DNA of 64,000 nucleotides from Fastidiosipila sanguinis. Lineage in GTDB: Bacteria; Bacillota; Clostridia; Saccharofermentanales; Fastidiosipilaceae. The stretch is taken from NCBI RefSeq assembly GCF_002998295.1, contig NZ_CP027226.1, positions 620,001-684,000 of the forward strand. Direction: 5' to 3'. The position numbers and the translations under genes are program-made. This document shows, in pieces, positions 34,836 through 43,056 of the stretch. Below the pieces are notes generated by a model, which worked only from the letters and a program-made list of their open reading frames with translations, was not told the DNA's origin and did not search any database. The stretch's first letter is position 1; the number at the start of each line of letters is the position of its first letter.

Positions 34836-35591
34836 TCATACTTCAAATTTTGAAAAGCAATAGTTTCCTAATAATGTGGACACTATTATAATCAAAACAC
34901 ATGGAAGAAACATTTCTGTCAAAATATTTATATTATCAATCGGAGCAATGGCATTTATTTTCATTAGAGTAAATTTCCCAAATGCTTCTATATTTATATT
35001 TATTTTATTAAATATATTTATTAACATACTTATAATATCCTTTTCTAAGAATACAAAGGCTAATGATCCTAAAATTCCTGCTATATGATTTTTAAAACTC
35101 ATTGAAAGAAATACCACAATGCTAGTTAAAGCCATATATACTATTACTCCCCTCCTTATGATAAAAATAAACTTGCTAAAATCTATAGATTTACCAAGGA
35201 TTACAGAAACAAAATATGAACTTAGTGTATACATTAAAAATATTGTTATTGCTAACATAAGGGCAAAAATGTATCTACTAATATATATTTCTGTCCTTTT
35301 TCTTCCTGAACATATATAATGTTGCCAAGTATTAAATTGATATTCTCCAGCTATAAATAAAGCTATAGCAAAAGTTACTAAAAAACCTAATCCCTTTGTA
35401 TAATCTAATCCATTTAAAAGCACTTCTGACAGATCTTTATAAGTTGTAAGATTTCCAAATACAGAAATTCCTATTTTATTTCCGTTTGCTACAAAAAATG
35501 TAAATATACCCGAAAATAATATAGTTATAATAAATACAACTTGTATGTGAAAACTTTTTAAAGCTCTCAATATATCTCTTTTAATTAACAT
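34836..35591 (-). CDS. ABC-2 type permease
   Basis: This 251-residue membrane protein has six helices. The start MLIKRDILRALKSFHIQVVF lies 8 nt after GGAGG; an earlier in-frame ATG would overlap the ATPase gene much further and lacks a site. The EYQFNTWQHYICSGRKRTEI segment after the second helix is typical of ABC-2 permeases of bacteriocin- or peptide-type exporters. It overlaps the ATPase stop by 11 bp. Last gene of the sigma-factor operon. Confidence 0.85.
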   Translation of the reverse strand: MLIKRDILRALKSFHIQVVFIITILFSGIFTFFVANGNKIGISVFGNLTTYKDLSEVLLNGLDYTKGLGFLVTFAIALFIAGEYQFNTWQHYICSGRKRTEIYISRYIFALMLAITIFLMYTLSSYFVSVILGKSIDFSKFIFIIRRGVIVYMALTSIVVFLSMSFKNHIAGILGSLAFVFLEKDIISMLINIFNKININIEAFGKFTLMKINAIAPIDNINILTEMFLPCVLIIIVSTLLGNYCFSKFEV

Positions 35592-36285
35592 AAGTCTTTC
35601 CTCCAGCCAAAATATCACAATAAATTTCCTCAAGACTTCCCTTTTCTAGTTTTTCTTTACTTACATTTATTATTTTTGCTTGGTGTAAAATAGCGAAACT
35701 ATCACATATTTTTTCTAATTGCTCAGTATTGTGGCTTGTTATAATAATTGTTTTGCCAAGTTTTTTTGATTCTTTTATTTTTTCTTTTAATATAACAGTT
35801 GATTCAATATCTAGCCCATTAAATGGTTCATCTAGTATCACTATATTAGAATTAGTTATAAAGCTAAGAGCCAATTTTAGTTTTTGAAGCATTCCTAGTG
35901 AAAGTTCATTGGCCTTCTTTCTTAACATTGATTCTAAAGTAAAGTCCTTGATTATTTTTTCAATCTCTTTTTCTCTTTCATCTTTATTTTTATAATAAAG
36001 CATAGAATAAATACTAAGGTTATCTTTTACGCTAAGGTTCATATAACAAGATGGATTACTAATAAGTGCTGCTATATTTTCATTGTCATCTGAGATTTTA
36101 ACTTTTTGATTATACATTTTTAAAGGAATAAGCTTAGTAATTATTTTTAACAAAGTAGTTTTTCCAGCTCCGTTTTTTCCTAGTAAGCCATATACTTTGC
36201 CCTTTTCAAGGCTAAAAGATACATTATCTAAGACAAAATTATTCATGTATTTTTTTGTAATATTATTTACCGTAATACTATTCAT
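35581..36285 (-). CDS. ABC transporter ATP-binding protein
   Basis: This 234-residue ATPase starts at MNSITVNNITKKYMN after AGAGGTG. Walker A is GLLGKNGAGKTTLLKI (about 35), the signature is LSLGMLQKLKLALSF, Walker B is IVILDEPFNGLD, and ITSH holds the switch His. It pairs with the following permease. In an operon opened by an ECF sigma factor such transporters usually remove or sense membrane-active peptides; that is inference. Confidence 0.92.
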   Translation of the reverse strand: MNSITVNNITKKYMNNFVLDNVSFSLEKGKVYGLLGKNGAGKTTLLKIITKLIPLKMYNQKVKISDDNENIAALISNPSCYMNLSVKDNLSIYSMLYYKNKDEREKEIEKIIKDFTLESMLRKKANELSLGMLQKLKLALSFITNSNIVILDEPFNGLDIESTVILKEKIKESKKLGKTIIITSHNTEQLEKICDSFAILHQAKIINVSKEKLEKGSLEEIYCDILAGGKTYVN

Positions 36286-36298
36286 AAGCACACCTCTT

Positions 36299-36394
36299 TT
36301 ACATCGTTTTAATTGCAAGAAAACTAGCACATAATATAATTATTAGACACAAAGCTAATAATAAAAAATTTTTAATGTTACTTTTATTTTTCAT
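36299..36394 (-). CDS. 31-aa single-span membrane peptide
   Basis: Between the anti-sigma and ATPase genes an ATG opens MKNKSNIKNFLLLALCLIII, then LCASFLAIKTM and stop. It begins 5 nt after the anti-sigma coding end, whose GGAAG can serve as its ribosome site. Basic head, one hydrophobic helix and tight operon packing argue that it is real. It may be a small transporter subunit or a regulator of the anti-sigma factor. Confidence 0.55.
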   Translation of the reverse strand: MKNKSNIKNFLLLALCLIIILCASFLAIKTM

Positions 36395-36398
36395 AAGA

Positions 36399-36728
36399 TT
36401 ACTTCCAAACAATTTTTATACCAACAAAAATATGAACAATTAAAAGTACTGCACATACTAATAACAATGTAGATATAACACCTTTAAGCATAGATTTCTT
36501 TAATTTTTTATTCCATTCTTTAGATAGGTTTCTAATAGGATCAGCTTCAGTTAAATTTAGCTCTATGTTTTCCATGGGAAGATTTTCTTTTTTCATTTGC
36601 TTTAGAATTTCACTACATTTGCTACATTCTGATAAATGTTCATCTACTATTCTTCTACTTTCTTCACTACATACATCATCTATATATAGTGGAAGAAGAT
36701 CTTCAATAATTTTACAAGAAATTTTCAT
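36399..36728 (-). CDS. Zinc-finger (zf-HC2) anti-sigma factor
   Basis: The 109-residue protein has an N-terminal zinc anti-sigma domain (VDEHLSECSKC: HxxxCxxC at about 30-38, with an earlier Cys in DVCSEE). A single membrane helix follows near the C-terminus (about 82-105). Such RsiW-like proteins hold the ECF sigma factor at the membrane until a signal releases it. The gene overlaps the sigma gene by 17 bp, so the pair is translationally coupled. Confidence 0.9.
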   Translation of the reverse strand: MKISCKIIEDLLPLYIDDVCSEESRRIVDEHLSECSKCSEILKQMKKENLPMENIELNLTEADPIRNLSKEWNKKLKKSMLKGVISTLLLVCAVLLIVHIFVGIKIVWK

Positions 36729-37206
36729 TATATTCCTCCATCAACTTATTTTTTGCCCTATAAAATACTACTCTCGCCCATCCATCTGATTTGCCAAATA
36801 TTTCTCCAATATTTTTGAAAGACAAGCCTGCAAAAATTCTCAAAGAAAAAACTTCCTTGTATGGTTCTTCTAACTTGCGTAAGAGAACATGAATTTTCAT
36901 CACGTCCTCTTTCTCTTCAAACCTTAAAACAAAATCTAAATCAGATGTCAAGTATTCAGAGTATTCATTTATAGATACTTTTTTCTTTTCTTTTTTATAA
37001 AAATCATATAATGCATTTTTTGCAATTTGACATAACCAAGTGTATAATTTGCAATCACCTTTAAATGTTTCAATTTTTTCAAGAGCTTTAAAAAAAGTTT
37101 CTTGTGTGATTTCTTCAGCTATATGTTCATCATGACTAATGGTCAAAACATATAAATATACTTTAGAAAAATATTCTTTATATATTATTTCGTAATCATA
37201 GTCCAT
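36712..37206 (-). CDS. ECF-type RNA polymerase sigma factor
   Basis: This 164-residue sigma-70 factor has only regions 2 and 4. Region 2 includes HDEHIAEEITQETFFKALEK and YTWLCQIAKNALYDFYKKEK; region 4 includes YKEVFSLRIFAGLSFKNIGE followed by the helix-turn-helix (IFGKSDGWARVVFYRAKNKL). It opens the five-gene operon sigma, anti-sigma, 31-aa peptide, ABC ATPase and permease, and probably drives its own operon. AAAAGGTG precedes the ATG. Confidence 0.93.
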   Translation of the reverse strand: MDYDYEIIYKEYFSKVYLYVLTISHDEHIAEEITQETFFKALEKIETFKGDCKLYTWLCQIAKNALYDFYKKEKKKVSINEYSEYLTSDLDFVLRFEEKEDVMKIHVLLRKLEEPYKEVFSLRIFAGLSFKNIGEIFGKSDGWARVVFYRAKNKLMEEYNENFL

Positions 37207-37300
37207 AAAATCACACCTTTTCTTGTTTTCTAATAGTTAGACGATTAAAAAACCAAAACGTTACAAATTTTATATTAATATTTTTACCCGCATTTCATAT

Positions 37301-37334
37301 AAAAAAGACGATAGAGTTTTTAATTTCTATCGCC
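37301..37334 (-). terminator. Repeated terminator, copy c
   Basis: GGCGATAG pairs with CTATCGTC and six U follow on the minus strand. It closes the GntR/ABC operon. The stretch 37335-37493 behind it holds no gene that I see. Confidence 0.9.
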
Positions 37335-37493
37335 TAAAATATCCACGTTTTAATATTTTCTAATTCAATAAGTTTTTATCTCTTTGCTACAAGACCATAT
37401 TTTAGTTTCAGCAACTCTGAATCTTAATATAATCACTTATTAAACTCATTAATTCTATACCTAACATCTAATATAGATATATCATCATTAATC

Positions 37494-38138
37494 CTAAATA
37501 TCTAATTTTAGATTTTCCATTCTTTTTGAGTTCAATACGCATGATGTTATAAATAGCATCAAATATATTACACAAAGTGCAACATTTCCTCCTGACTTAG
37601 AAAATCCAAGTCTATTTAATGTAAATATTTCTATTGATACTAGCATTATAGACCCAATCAAGCCTAAAACCATCCACAAGTCACCTTTCTCTAAATCAAT
37701 AAAGTACATGGCTAGGTAGAAGATTGATACTAATTGTAATATAAGACCTAATAGAACATTTAACAAAGATATTAAGTCTGAAGATCCATAATCAAAATAA
37801 TGCTTACCAAGATAAATTGATATATAATTCAAAATAATCAACATCAATATAGAGAAGAGAATAATAACTACTTGACTTACATATTTTGATAGTATTATAT
37901 TTTTACTTTTTATTGGTAACATGAATTCATATTTATATAATTTTAAATCATAATCTTTTCTTTGAGATAAAAGTAGCAATAAACTATTAGCGAAGATTAC
38001 TACTGCAAAATACGCAAAAACAATCATTTGTATGTCAGCAAATAAATTTATTAGAATCCATACTAAAATTAAAAATGCATTCATTATAAAAATATTTTTA
38101 ATGTTTTTATAATATATTTCTAACAACAAACCTTTCAT
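37494..38138 (-). CDS. ABC-2-like permease
   Basis: This 214-residue protein has six membrane helices, starting MKGLLLEIYYKNIKNIFIMN. The LYKYEFMLPIKSKNIILSKY segment after helix 2 is typical of small ABC-2 permeases that partner with YtrA-regulated ATPases. It lies 3 nt after the ATPase gene. Substrate unknown. Confidence 0.82.
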   Translation of the reverse strand: MKGLLLEIYYKNIKNIFIMNAFLILVWILINLFADIQMIVFAYFAVVIFANSLLLLLSQRKDYDLKLYKYEFMLPIKSKNIILSKYVSQVVIILFSILMLIILNYISIYLGKHYFDYGSSDLISLLNVLLGLILQLVSIFYLAMYFIDLEKGDLWMVLGLIGSIMLVSIEIFTLNRLGFSKSGGNVALCVIYLMLFITSCVLNSKRMENLKLDI

Positions 38139-38141
38139 ATA

Positions 38142-39020
38142 TTAGTCCTCCTTCCCTGTTAATATTAATAACATTTCATCAAAATTTGGTTTATTCACAA
38201 CAAATTCTTTATACTTATTCTTTATCTTCGATATATCTTTTACTAAAATATCTGCCCTTTCAAATTCTCTTCTATATGAAATTATGTCTGTTTTATCGAC
38301 TTTTTCTAAATCCGTATCATTACAACGAAGTATCCCATAGTTATATAACAATTCATCTTTTTCTTCGCTCAACACGACTTTACCATTATCCATAAAAACT
38401 ATATAATCAGCTATTTTTTCCAAATCTGTTGTAATATGTGATGATATATATACCGAGTGTTCTGGGTTTTCTATAAATTCTAATAATATACATAAAATCT
38501 CATCTCTACTTACTGGGTCTAACCCTGAAGTAATTTCATCTAATATGAGAAGTTTTGTTTCATGAGACAATGCAATAGCCAACGATAACTTTTTTTTCAT
38601 TCCAAATGAAAATTGCTTAGTTTTCTTGTTTATTGGCAAATTAAATCGATTCAAATAATTTTTAAAACTATCTTCTTCCCAATTACTATAATTAAATTTC
38701 ATTACCTCATTTATCTCATTAGGTGTTAATAATAATGAATAGTTTGGGTCATCTAAAACAACACCTATGTGTTTTTTAATATCTATTTGATTACAATATT
38801 CAGTGCCAAATATCTCTACTTTTCCATCATCTTTTTGAAACATTCCAAGTATACAAGAAATAGTAGTACTTTTCCCTGCTCCATTTCTCCCTATATTTCC
38901 TACAATAGATCCATAAGGTACTTCAATATTTATATTTTTCAAAGAAAAATCATTTGTTTTATTCTTTTTATTTAATCCAGATACCTTTAATGCTAATTTA
39001 TTTTCATATGAATCCATCAT
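38142..39020 (-). CDS. ABC transporter ATP-binding protein
   Basis: This 292-residue ATPase has Walker A GNIGRNGAGKSTTISCI (about 42), signature FSFGMKKKLSLAIALS, Walker B LLILDEITSGLD and switch His in ISSHITTDLEK. A C-terminal extension of about 70 residues follows, as in YtrB-like ATPases. It overlaps the GntR gene by 4 bp and is regulated with it. Such GntR/ABC units respond to cell-wall stress in Bacillota. Confidence 0.92.
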   Translation of the reverse strand: MMDSYENKLALKVSGLNKKNKTNDFSLKNINIEVPYGSIVGNIGRNGAGKSTTISCILGMFQKDDGKVEIFGTEYCNQIDIKKHIGVVLDDPNYSLLLTPNEINEVMKFNYSNWEEDSFKNYLNRFNLPINKKTKQFSFGMKKKLSLAIALSHETKLLILDEITSGLDPVSRDEILCILLEFIENPEHSVYISSHITTDLEKIADYIVFMDNGKVVLSEEKDELLYNYGILRCNDTDLEKVDKTDIISYRREFERADILVKDISKIKNKYKEFVVNKPNFDEMLLILTGKED

Positions 39021-39394
39021 TGCCCCTCCTCATATATCTTTTTTATTAAATCTATCAAATCCTCTATTGAAATTGAACTTGATTGTATTTTCTTGACAAT
39101 TTTCTTTGCTAAATCTTCCACTTCTTTATATGTTTCTATTTTTTGTAATTCAATATTTCTTGCTGATATAAAACTGCCTTTACCATGAATAGTTTCAATA
39201 AATCCATCTTTTTGTAAATTTTCATAAGCTTTTTGAACTGTAATTACAGCTACCTTAAGATTTCTAGCTAAGACTCTCATAGATGGTATAGAATCTCCAG
39301 TTTTTAAATCTTCATTCATAATTTGTTTTTTTATCTGATTTTCGATTTGTTCATAAATCGGTTCGCTAGAATCGGTATTTATAATAATATTTAT
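39017..39394 (-). CDS. YtrA-type GntR regulator, apparently starting at ATA
   Basis: From the first ATG (39319) only 100 aa result and the family N-terminus would be missing. The frame stays open upstream through NIIINTDSSEPIYEQIENQI, the standard YtrA start, back to an ATA codon at 39394. That codon stands exactly 6 nt after a perfect AGGAGG, where an ATG would be expected. With it the protein has 125 aa, the normal length: winged helix GDSIPSMRVLARNLKVAVIT, then VQKAYENLQKDGFIETIHGK and a short dimer helix. The start thus seems mutated from ATG to ATA. Low expression from ATA or an internal start would alter repression of the ABC genes. Confidence 0.82.
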   Translation of the reverse strand: MNIIINTDSSEPIYEQIENQIKKQIMNEDLKTGDSIPSMRVLARNLKVAVITVQKAYENLQKDGFIETIHGKGSFISARNIELQKIETYKEVEDLAKKIVKKIQSSSISIEDLIDLIKKIYEEGQ

Positions 39395-39415
39395 AATGCA
39401 CCTCCTGTTCCAGAA

Positions 39416-39471
39416 GTGTACTTATGTGTACTTGTTGATTTAATAATACCACCAATAAAAATTTTTTTCAA
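39416..39471 (-). promoter_or_regulatory. Promoter and operator of the GntR/ABC operon
   Basis: TTGAAA (39466-39471), 17 bp and TATTAT (39443-39448) make a near-consensus sigma-A promoter reading leftwards. Directly behind the -10, AAGTACAC occurs twice in direct repeat (39426-39433 and 39416-39423), 10 bp apart, around the expected start point. This is a plausible operator for the GntR protein. Confidence 0.7.
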
Positions 39472-39498
39472 CTCCCTTAATTTTCTAATTTTGAGTAT

Positions 39499-39533
39499 AA
39501 AAAAAGACGATAGAGTTTTTAATTTCTAACGCC
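39499..39533 (-). terminator. Repeated terminator, copy d
   Basis: Same sequence as copies b and c, with one stem mismatch (GGCGTTAG against CTATCGTC), followed by U7 on the minus strand. It closes the SAP/DUF6434 unit. Confidence 0.8.
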
Positions 39534-39581
39534 TAACATCTATCTGTATTAATTTTTTTCATTCAAAAAAATAGTTTCTGT

Positions 39582-40199
39582 TTACTTGTGATAGTCTTCT
39601 ATTTTATCCTCATATTTTTTTATAAGTTCTCGTGAATAAACTTTTTTGTTTTTTGAATCTCTGACTTCTTTCCAAAGAATTGCAGCTACTTGTATTTTAT
39701 TAGAGTAGTTACAACTAATTTCGTCTGCACAAAAATCCTTTAAAAATTGATTCCATTGACAAACCGAATTATTATACTTAGCATAATCTGATTTTCCATA
39801 ATAAACTTTGAGCATATCTTGAATTGTAAAACTCAAATCATTTTGTCTTTTCACTTTTCTCCAAGCCGTTGCCATATCTGCAGTAAATTTGAAAGGCAAA
39901 ACACCTGTTACAACAGAAAAATATTCTCTGAATTTTGAATTAAAGGAAAATCCACATTCAAGTAAAGGCATATCTAAAGTAATATAATCAACTTGTTTCT
40001 TTATGTTTTTTATTGATGACTTTTTAATCACATCACCCTTAAAGTACTGCTGAATAATATAAGTGAGTTCTTGTTTTGTACCTCTATATTCTAATCCTAA
40101 TAACTTGCATATCTGTGAAAGTTCTTCACGATACCAATAGTATTTATTAAACTCATCAAACGATGTGATTTTATCAAATTTAGGTCTACCTTCTATCAT
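39582..40199 (-). CDS. SAP-domain / DUF6434 protein
   Basis: The 205-residue protein begins MIEGRPKFDKITSFDEFNKY. A SAP-like helix-extended-helix follows (YWYREELSQICKLLGLEYRG, TKQELTYIIQQYFKG; residues about 15-55), a fold that can bind DNA or RNA. The C-terminal half (FSVVTGVLPFKFTADMATAW, VCQWNQFLKDFCAD) matches DUF6434. Cytoplasmic, function unknown. It is the last gene of the cargo group with the SRPBCC and ClbS genes. Confidence 0.8.
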   Translation of the reverse strand: MIEGRPKFDKITSFDEFNKYYWYREELSQICKLLGLEYRGTKQELTYIIQQYFKGDVIKKSSIKNIKKQVDYITLDMPLLECGFSFNSKFREYFSVVTGVLPFKFTADMATAWRKVKRQNDLSFTIQDMLKVYYGKSDYAKYNNSVCQWNQFLKDFCADEISCNYSNKIQVAAILWKEVRDSKNKKVYSRELIKKYEDKIEDYHK

Positions 40200-40266
40200 T
40201 GTTTTATCCTTTCGAAAAGATCTAAATATATGAATAGGCTACTCCAATTTATCTATTTCATTATTT

Positions 40267-40689
40267 TCATAACACTTGAACATGACTTGCTTCTTCACAA
40301 TTAAGTGATTCCTTCAAATCTTTAAAATACAGTTTTTGTTGGTTTCTTAAATATAGTCCTACAAAAGGTTTAAATGTAAATTTTTTAGAAATAATATTTT
40401 CTGTAAAATCTAATGTTGTTTTATCTCAATTCGAATAAAATTTTCCTATCCAAGTTCCTTTTATATTTGCGTTTTCAATTTCAAAAGACCAGCATTGATG
40501 TTTCATACATTCTATAACTTTAAAATTTGTTTCTATCCCATCTTTTGTAATCTCTACAAAATTCTTATCATCAATAATTTTGATATCTTTGATATCACTC
40601 CTCCAACCAAAATCACGAAGGTCAGTAACTTTATCCCATACTTTTTCTATCGGGCAATTTAATGTAACTTTGATATTTGCAACTGCCAT
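40267..40689 (-). pseudogene. SRPBCC family gene with an in-frame TGA
   Basis: The START-like fold starts MAVANIKVTLNCPIEKVWDK and runs to IKGTWIGKFYSN, where a TGA (40426-40428) ends an 87-residue product. The same frame then continues without change of homology: DKTTLDFTENIISKKFTFKP, FVGLYLRNQQKLYFKDLKES, ending at 40267 for a normal 140 residues. Glycine (GGA) is expected at the stop, so a single substitution has probably created it. The truncated form lacks the C-terminal helix that closes the ligand pocket. Confidence 0.85.
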
Positions 40690-40726
40690 AAAATCCTCCT
40701 AAGTAAACTTATTTATACTTTTCTAT

Positions 40727-41245
40727 CTATAGAACTAATTTCTTCCATTTCCTAATCTTAGTCCTAAATGTTCCAAATGGTGCTACTGTGTTTACATGGA
40801 TAAATTTATAAACTTCCCAAGTAGCAGTTTTGGTTGCTTCATCTGCCCATTTTCTCATATGTGGTTTAAATAATTCTTCATCTGTTAATTCATCTATCAA
40901 AAGATAAATATCTTCTATATTTTTTGTGAGTTTTTCTTTTAGTTCTTTTAACGATTTATTAGCATAGGTATCTGTAAACCATTGATATAATTCTCCAAGT
41001 TGATTCCACTTGAATTTATCTGATGGTGTTTTAACATCTATACCTTTTTTCTCATCTTCTTCCCATTTTAATACTAAAGTAGTCCAGCCCACTTGATAGG
41101 CAAGATTTTCTGCTGGTGTCCTATCAACTTCTTCTAGTCTTTTATCTTTTAGTTCTTCTGGTATATTATCAAACTCTGAAATATATTTTTCAAAAGTTTT
41201 CTTTATCTCATTTTTTAATTCTTCCTTACTTTCATAAGACCTCAT
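40727..41245 (-). CDS. ClbS/DfsB family (DUF1706) protein
   Basis: This 172-residue four-helix-bundle protein of the DinB-like superfamily starts MRSYESKEELKNEIKKTFEK. The motifs VDRTPAENLAYQVGWTTLVL, PSDKFKWNQLGELYQWFTDT and FIHVNTVAPFGTFRTKIRKW match DUF1706. ClbS, a member, protects producers of colibactin by hydrolysing its cyclopropane warhead; most members are uncharacterized. First gene of the cargo group, 37 nt before the SRPBCC gene. Confidence 0.88.
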   Translation of the reverse strand: MRSYESKEELKNEIKKTFEKYISEFDNIPEELKDKRLEEVDRTPAENLAYQVGWTTLVLKWEEDEKKGIDVKTPSDKFKWNQLGELYQWFTDTYANKSLKELKEKLTKNIEDIYLLIDELTDEELFKPHMRKWADEATKTATWEVYKFIHVNTVAPFGTFRTKIRKWKKLVL

Positions 41246-41308
41246 ATGCCTACCTCCATGGTTTATATATAGATATTATCCTACCATTCTTTATATTGAG
41301 CCTATTTT

Positions 41309-41380
41309 CTAATTGATACCTTGCAAGAAAGGAATAATAGCTGTTCCTATACCAAGTAGGAATGTAATAAATGCAGAAAG
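41309..41380 (-). pseudogene. Hydrophobic C-terminal remnant
   Basis: After an in-frame TGA the minus strand reads LSAFITFLLGIGTAIIPFLQ, then GIN and stop. It looks like the last membrane helix of a lost transporter. It lies at the probable right edge of the mobilizable element and may be a chromosomal gene that was disrupted. Confidence 0.35.
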
Positions 41381-41400
41381 TCATATGCTGCCATTCTTTT

Positions 41401-43014
41401 CTATTCAATCATTTTGAAGTGTCTCAAGGCATCCATAATGGCTTCTTCTTTTTCAGGTGTACACTGTGGAATAATTTGTTTCTCCTTTTTAGACTTGTTG
41501 TAATGTTCTCGTAATTCTATTCCACATTTCCTTTTTATCTGTGCAATATATAATGTTGGAACTTTTAATTGAAATTTATTCCAAACATATTCTTTGATTT
41601 GAGCATATGTTGCCTTACTTTCAGCACTTGTCAAATCAAGCTCATCCAGCTCAATTTCAATATTTATATGCTTATCGACATCAAGTTTGGACAAAAGTGC
41701 TACCGTCTCCACATGCGTAGTATTCGGAAACTGATCAATAATCTCAATATTTTTAACATAAAATCCAGACTCAAGAAAAACACCCAAATCTCTCGCTAAA
41801 GTTGCTGGATTACAAGACATATACAAGACCTCATTAATTGAACTCGAAACAATACAATTAATTACTTCAATATCCAAGCCTTTTCTCGGAGGATCAACAT
41901 AAACTTTATCAATTTCATGCTCAGCTACCAAATCTTCAATTAAGTCCTCAGCCTTTCCAACGAAAAATTCAACATTATTAGCATGGTTATTTATTGCATT
42001 CTTTTTGGCAGCTTCAATCGAACTTTTGACATATTCAACACCAATAACTTTTTGGAAGTTTTGAGCTAGGAAAATAGAATTAATTCCAATACCGCAATAT
42101 AGATCTAATAGATTTTGCTTTGAATGACCAGAATCTTTATTAATCAAAAACTCTTCTGATTTTCTATAGATATTTTCTAAAGTATGATTATTAACTTGTA
42201 AAAATGTATGAACTCCATATGAGAAACTTATACCGGCAATATTTTCCTGTAATTCAGTTTCTTTTGTAATATATTCTGTTTTATTATTAAAAGAGTGTCT
42301 TCCTTTATCTTCAGTAAGTGCTAGCACCTTAATATTAGGATTAATTTGCAAGAGTTCAGTTAATATTTCTTTAGTGTTGCTATTAATGTCCACAACGAAA
42401 AAGTTTAACATTAACTCACCAAAAGAATTACTTCTAATGACTATTTCGCTGATATTTTCACTTAACACACCAAGTTTTAACTCAGATAAATAAGAATTAT
42501 TCCATTCATAAATAAACTCATTTATGGAATCTTGGAACAAAGGATGGCCATCTATTCTCTCTAAAAAATTACTGCCTCTCCTACTCATTGAAATATATGC
42601 ATTATCATCAAATTTTAAATTAACTTTATTTCTATAATGTAGCTCATGTAATGGATTTTCATTGACTTTGATAGAATTTTCTTCAATGTTAAGTTTGGCT
42701 ATCTTTCTGAGTTGATCAGCAACAAGCTTTTGCTTCCAGGCTATTTGAGAAGAATAATTTAAATTAATTATAGGTGCGGCTTCACAGATTATTGAATTTG
42801 GATCTACTAAATTTCTTCTTTCAGAACTTGGATTGATAAGCTCTATCAATTCAGCTTCTAGATATCTTTTCTTAATAGTTTTTATTTGAGCAAGAACTGT
42901 GTCTCCAGGAAGTGCATAAGGCACAAAGACGGCTAAGCCATCAATGTGCCCTACTCCTTTTGCATCTTGAGTAAAATCTGAAATTTTTACTGTTATTAAA
43001 TCTTTTTCTTGCAT
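41401..43014 (-). CDS. rlmD: 23S rRNA (uracil-5-)-methyltransferase RlmD
   Basis: The 537 residues begin with a TRAM RNA-binding domain (about 1-60; FTQDAKGVGHIDGLAVFVPY, ALPGDTVLAQIKTIKKRYLE). A SAM-binding methyltransferase core follows: LLDLYCGIGINSIFLAQ, VIGVEYV, KVYVDPPRKGLD, and LYMSCNPATLARDL with catalytic Cys. After the usual FPNTTHVETVALLSKL end there is a further domain of about 105 residues (ESKATYAQIKEYVWNKFQLK, VPTLYIAQIKRKCGIELREH) seen in many clostridial members. It methylates a uridine of 23S rRNA, by homology U1939. Confidence 0.93.
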   Translation of the reverse strand: MQEKDLITVKISDFTQDAKGVGHIDGLAVFVPYALPGDTVLAQIKTIKKRYLEAELIELINPSSERRNLVDPNSIICEAAPIINLNYSSQIAWKQKLVADQLRKIAKLNIEENSIKVNENPLHELHYRNKVNLKFDDNAYISMSRRGSNFLERIDGHPLFQDSINEFIYEWNNSYLSELKLGVLSENISEIVIRSNSFGELMLNFFVVDINSNTKEILTELLQINPNIKVLALTEDKGRHSFNNKTEYITKETELQENIAGISFSYGVHTFLQVNNHTLENIYRKSEEFLINKDSGHSKQNLLDLYCGIGINSIFLAQNFQKVIGVEYVKSSIEAAKKNAINNHANNVEFFVGKAEDLIEDLVAEHEIDKVYVDPPRKGLDIEVINCIVSSSINEVLYMSCNPATLARDLGVFLESGFYVKNIEIIDQFPNTTHVETVALLSKLDVDKHINIEIELDELDLTSAESKATYAQIKEYVWNKFQLKVPTLYIAQIKRKCGIELREHYNKSKKEKQIIPQCTPEKEEAIMDALRHFKMIE

Positions 43015-43056
43015 TATTTATGTGCTCGTTTTCTGTTATCTTCCCAAATAATATAA

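Larger units (their letters stand above)
26609..41245 (-). mobile_element. Integrated mobilizable element (serine recombinase / MOBQ relaxase type)
   Basis: The segment carries a large serine recombinase at its left edge, a replication protein, a PcfB-like protein, a MobA/MobL relaxase with a nic site, a DUF3847 protein and several cargo operons, all on the minus strand. The coupling ATPase and mating-pair genes are missing, so it is an IME rather than a self-transmissible element. The right limit is set loosely between the ClbS gene and rlmD. No att pair could be identified by eye. Repeated copies of one terminator separate its modules. Confidence 0.65.

Noticed and set aside
40267..40689. 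TGA in the SRPBCC gene considered as evidence of a recoded UGA
   Set aside because: UGA and the other stops end genes normally elsewhere, and no other gene shows internal TGA at conserved glycine or tryptophan.
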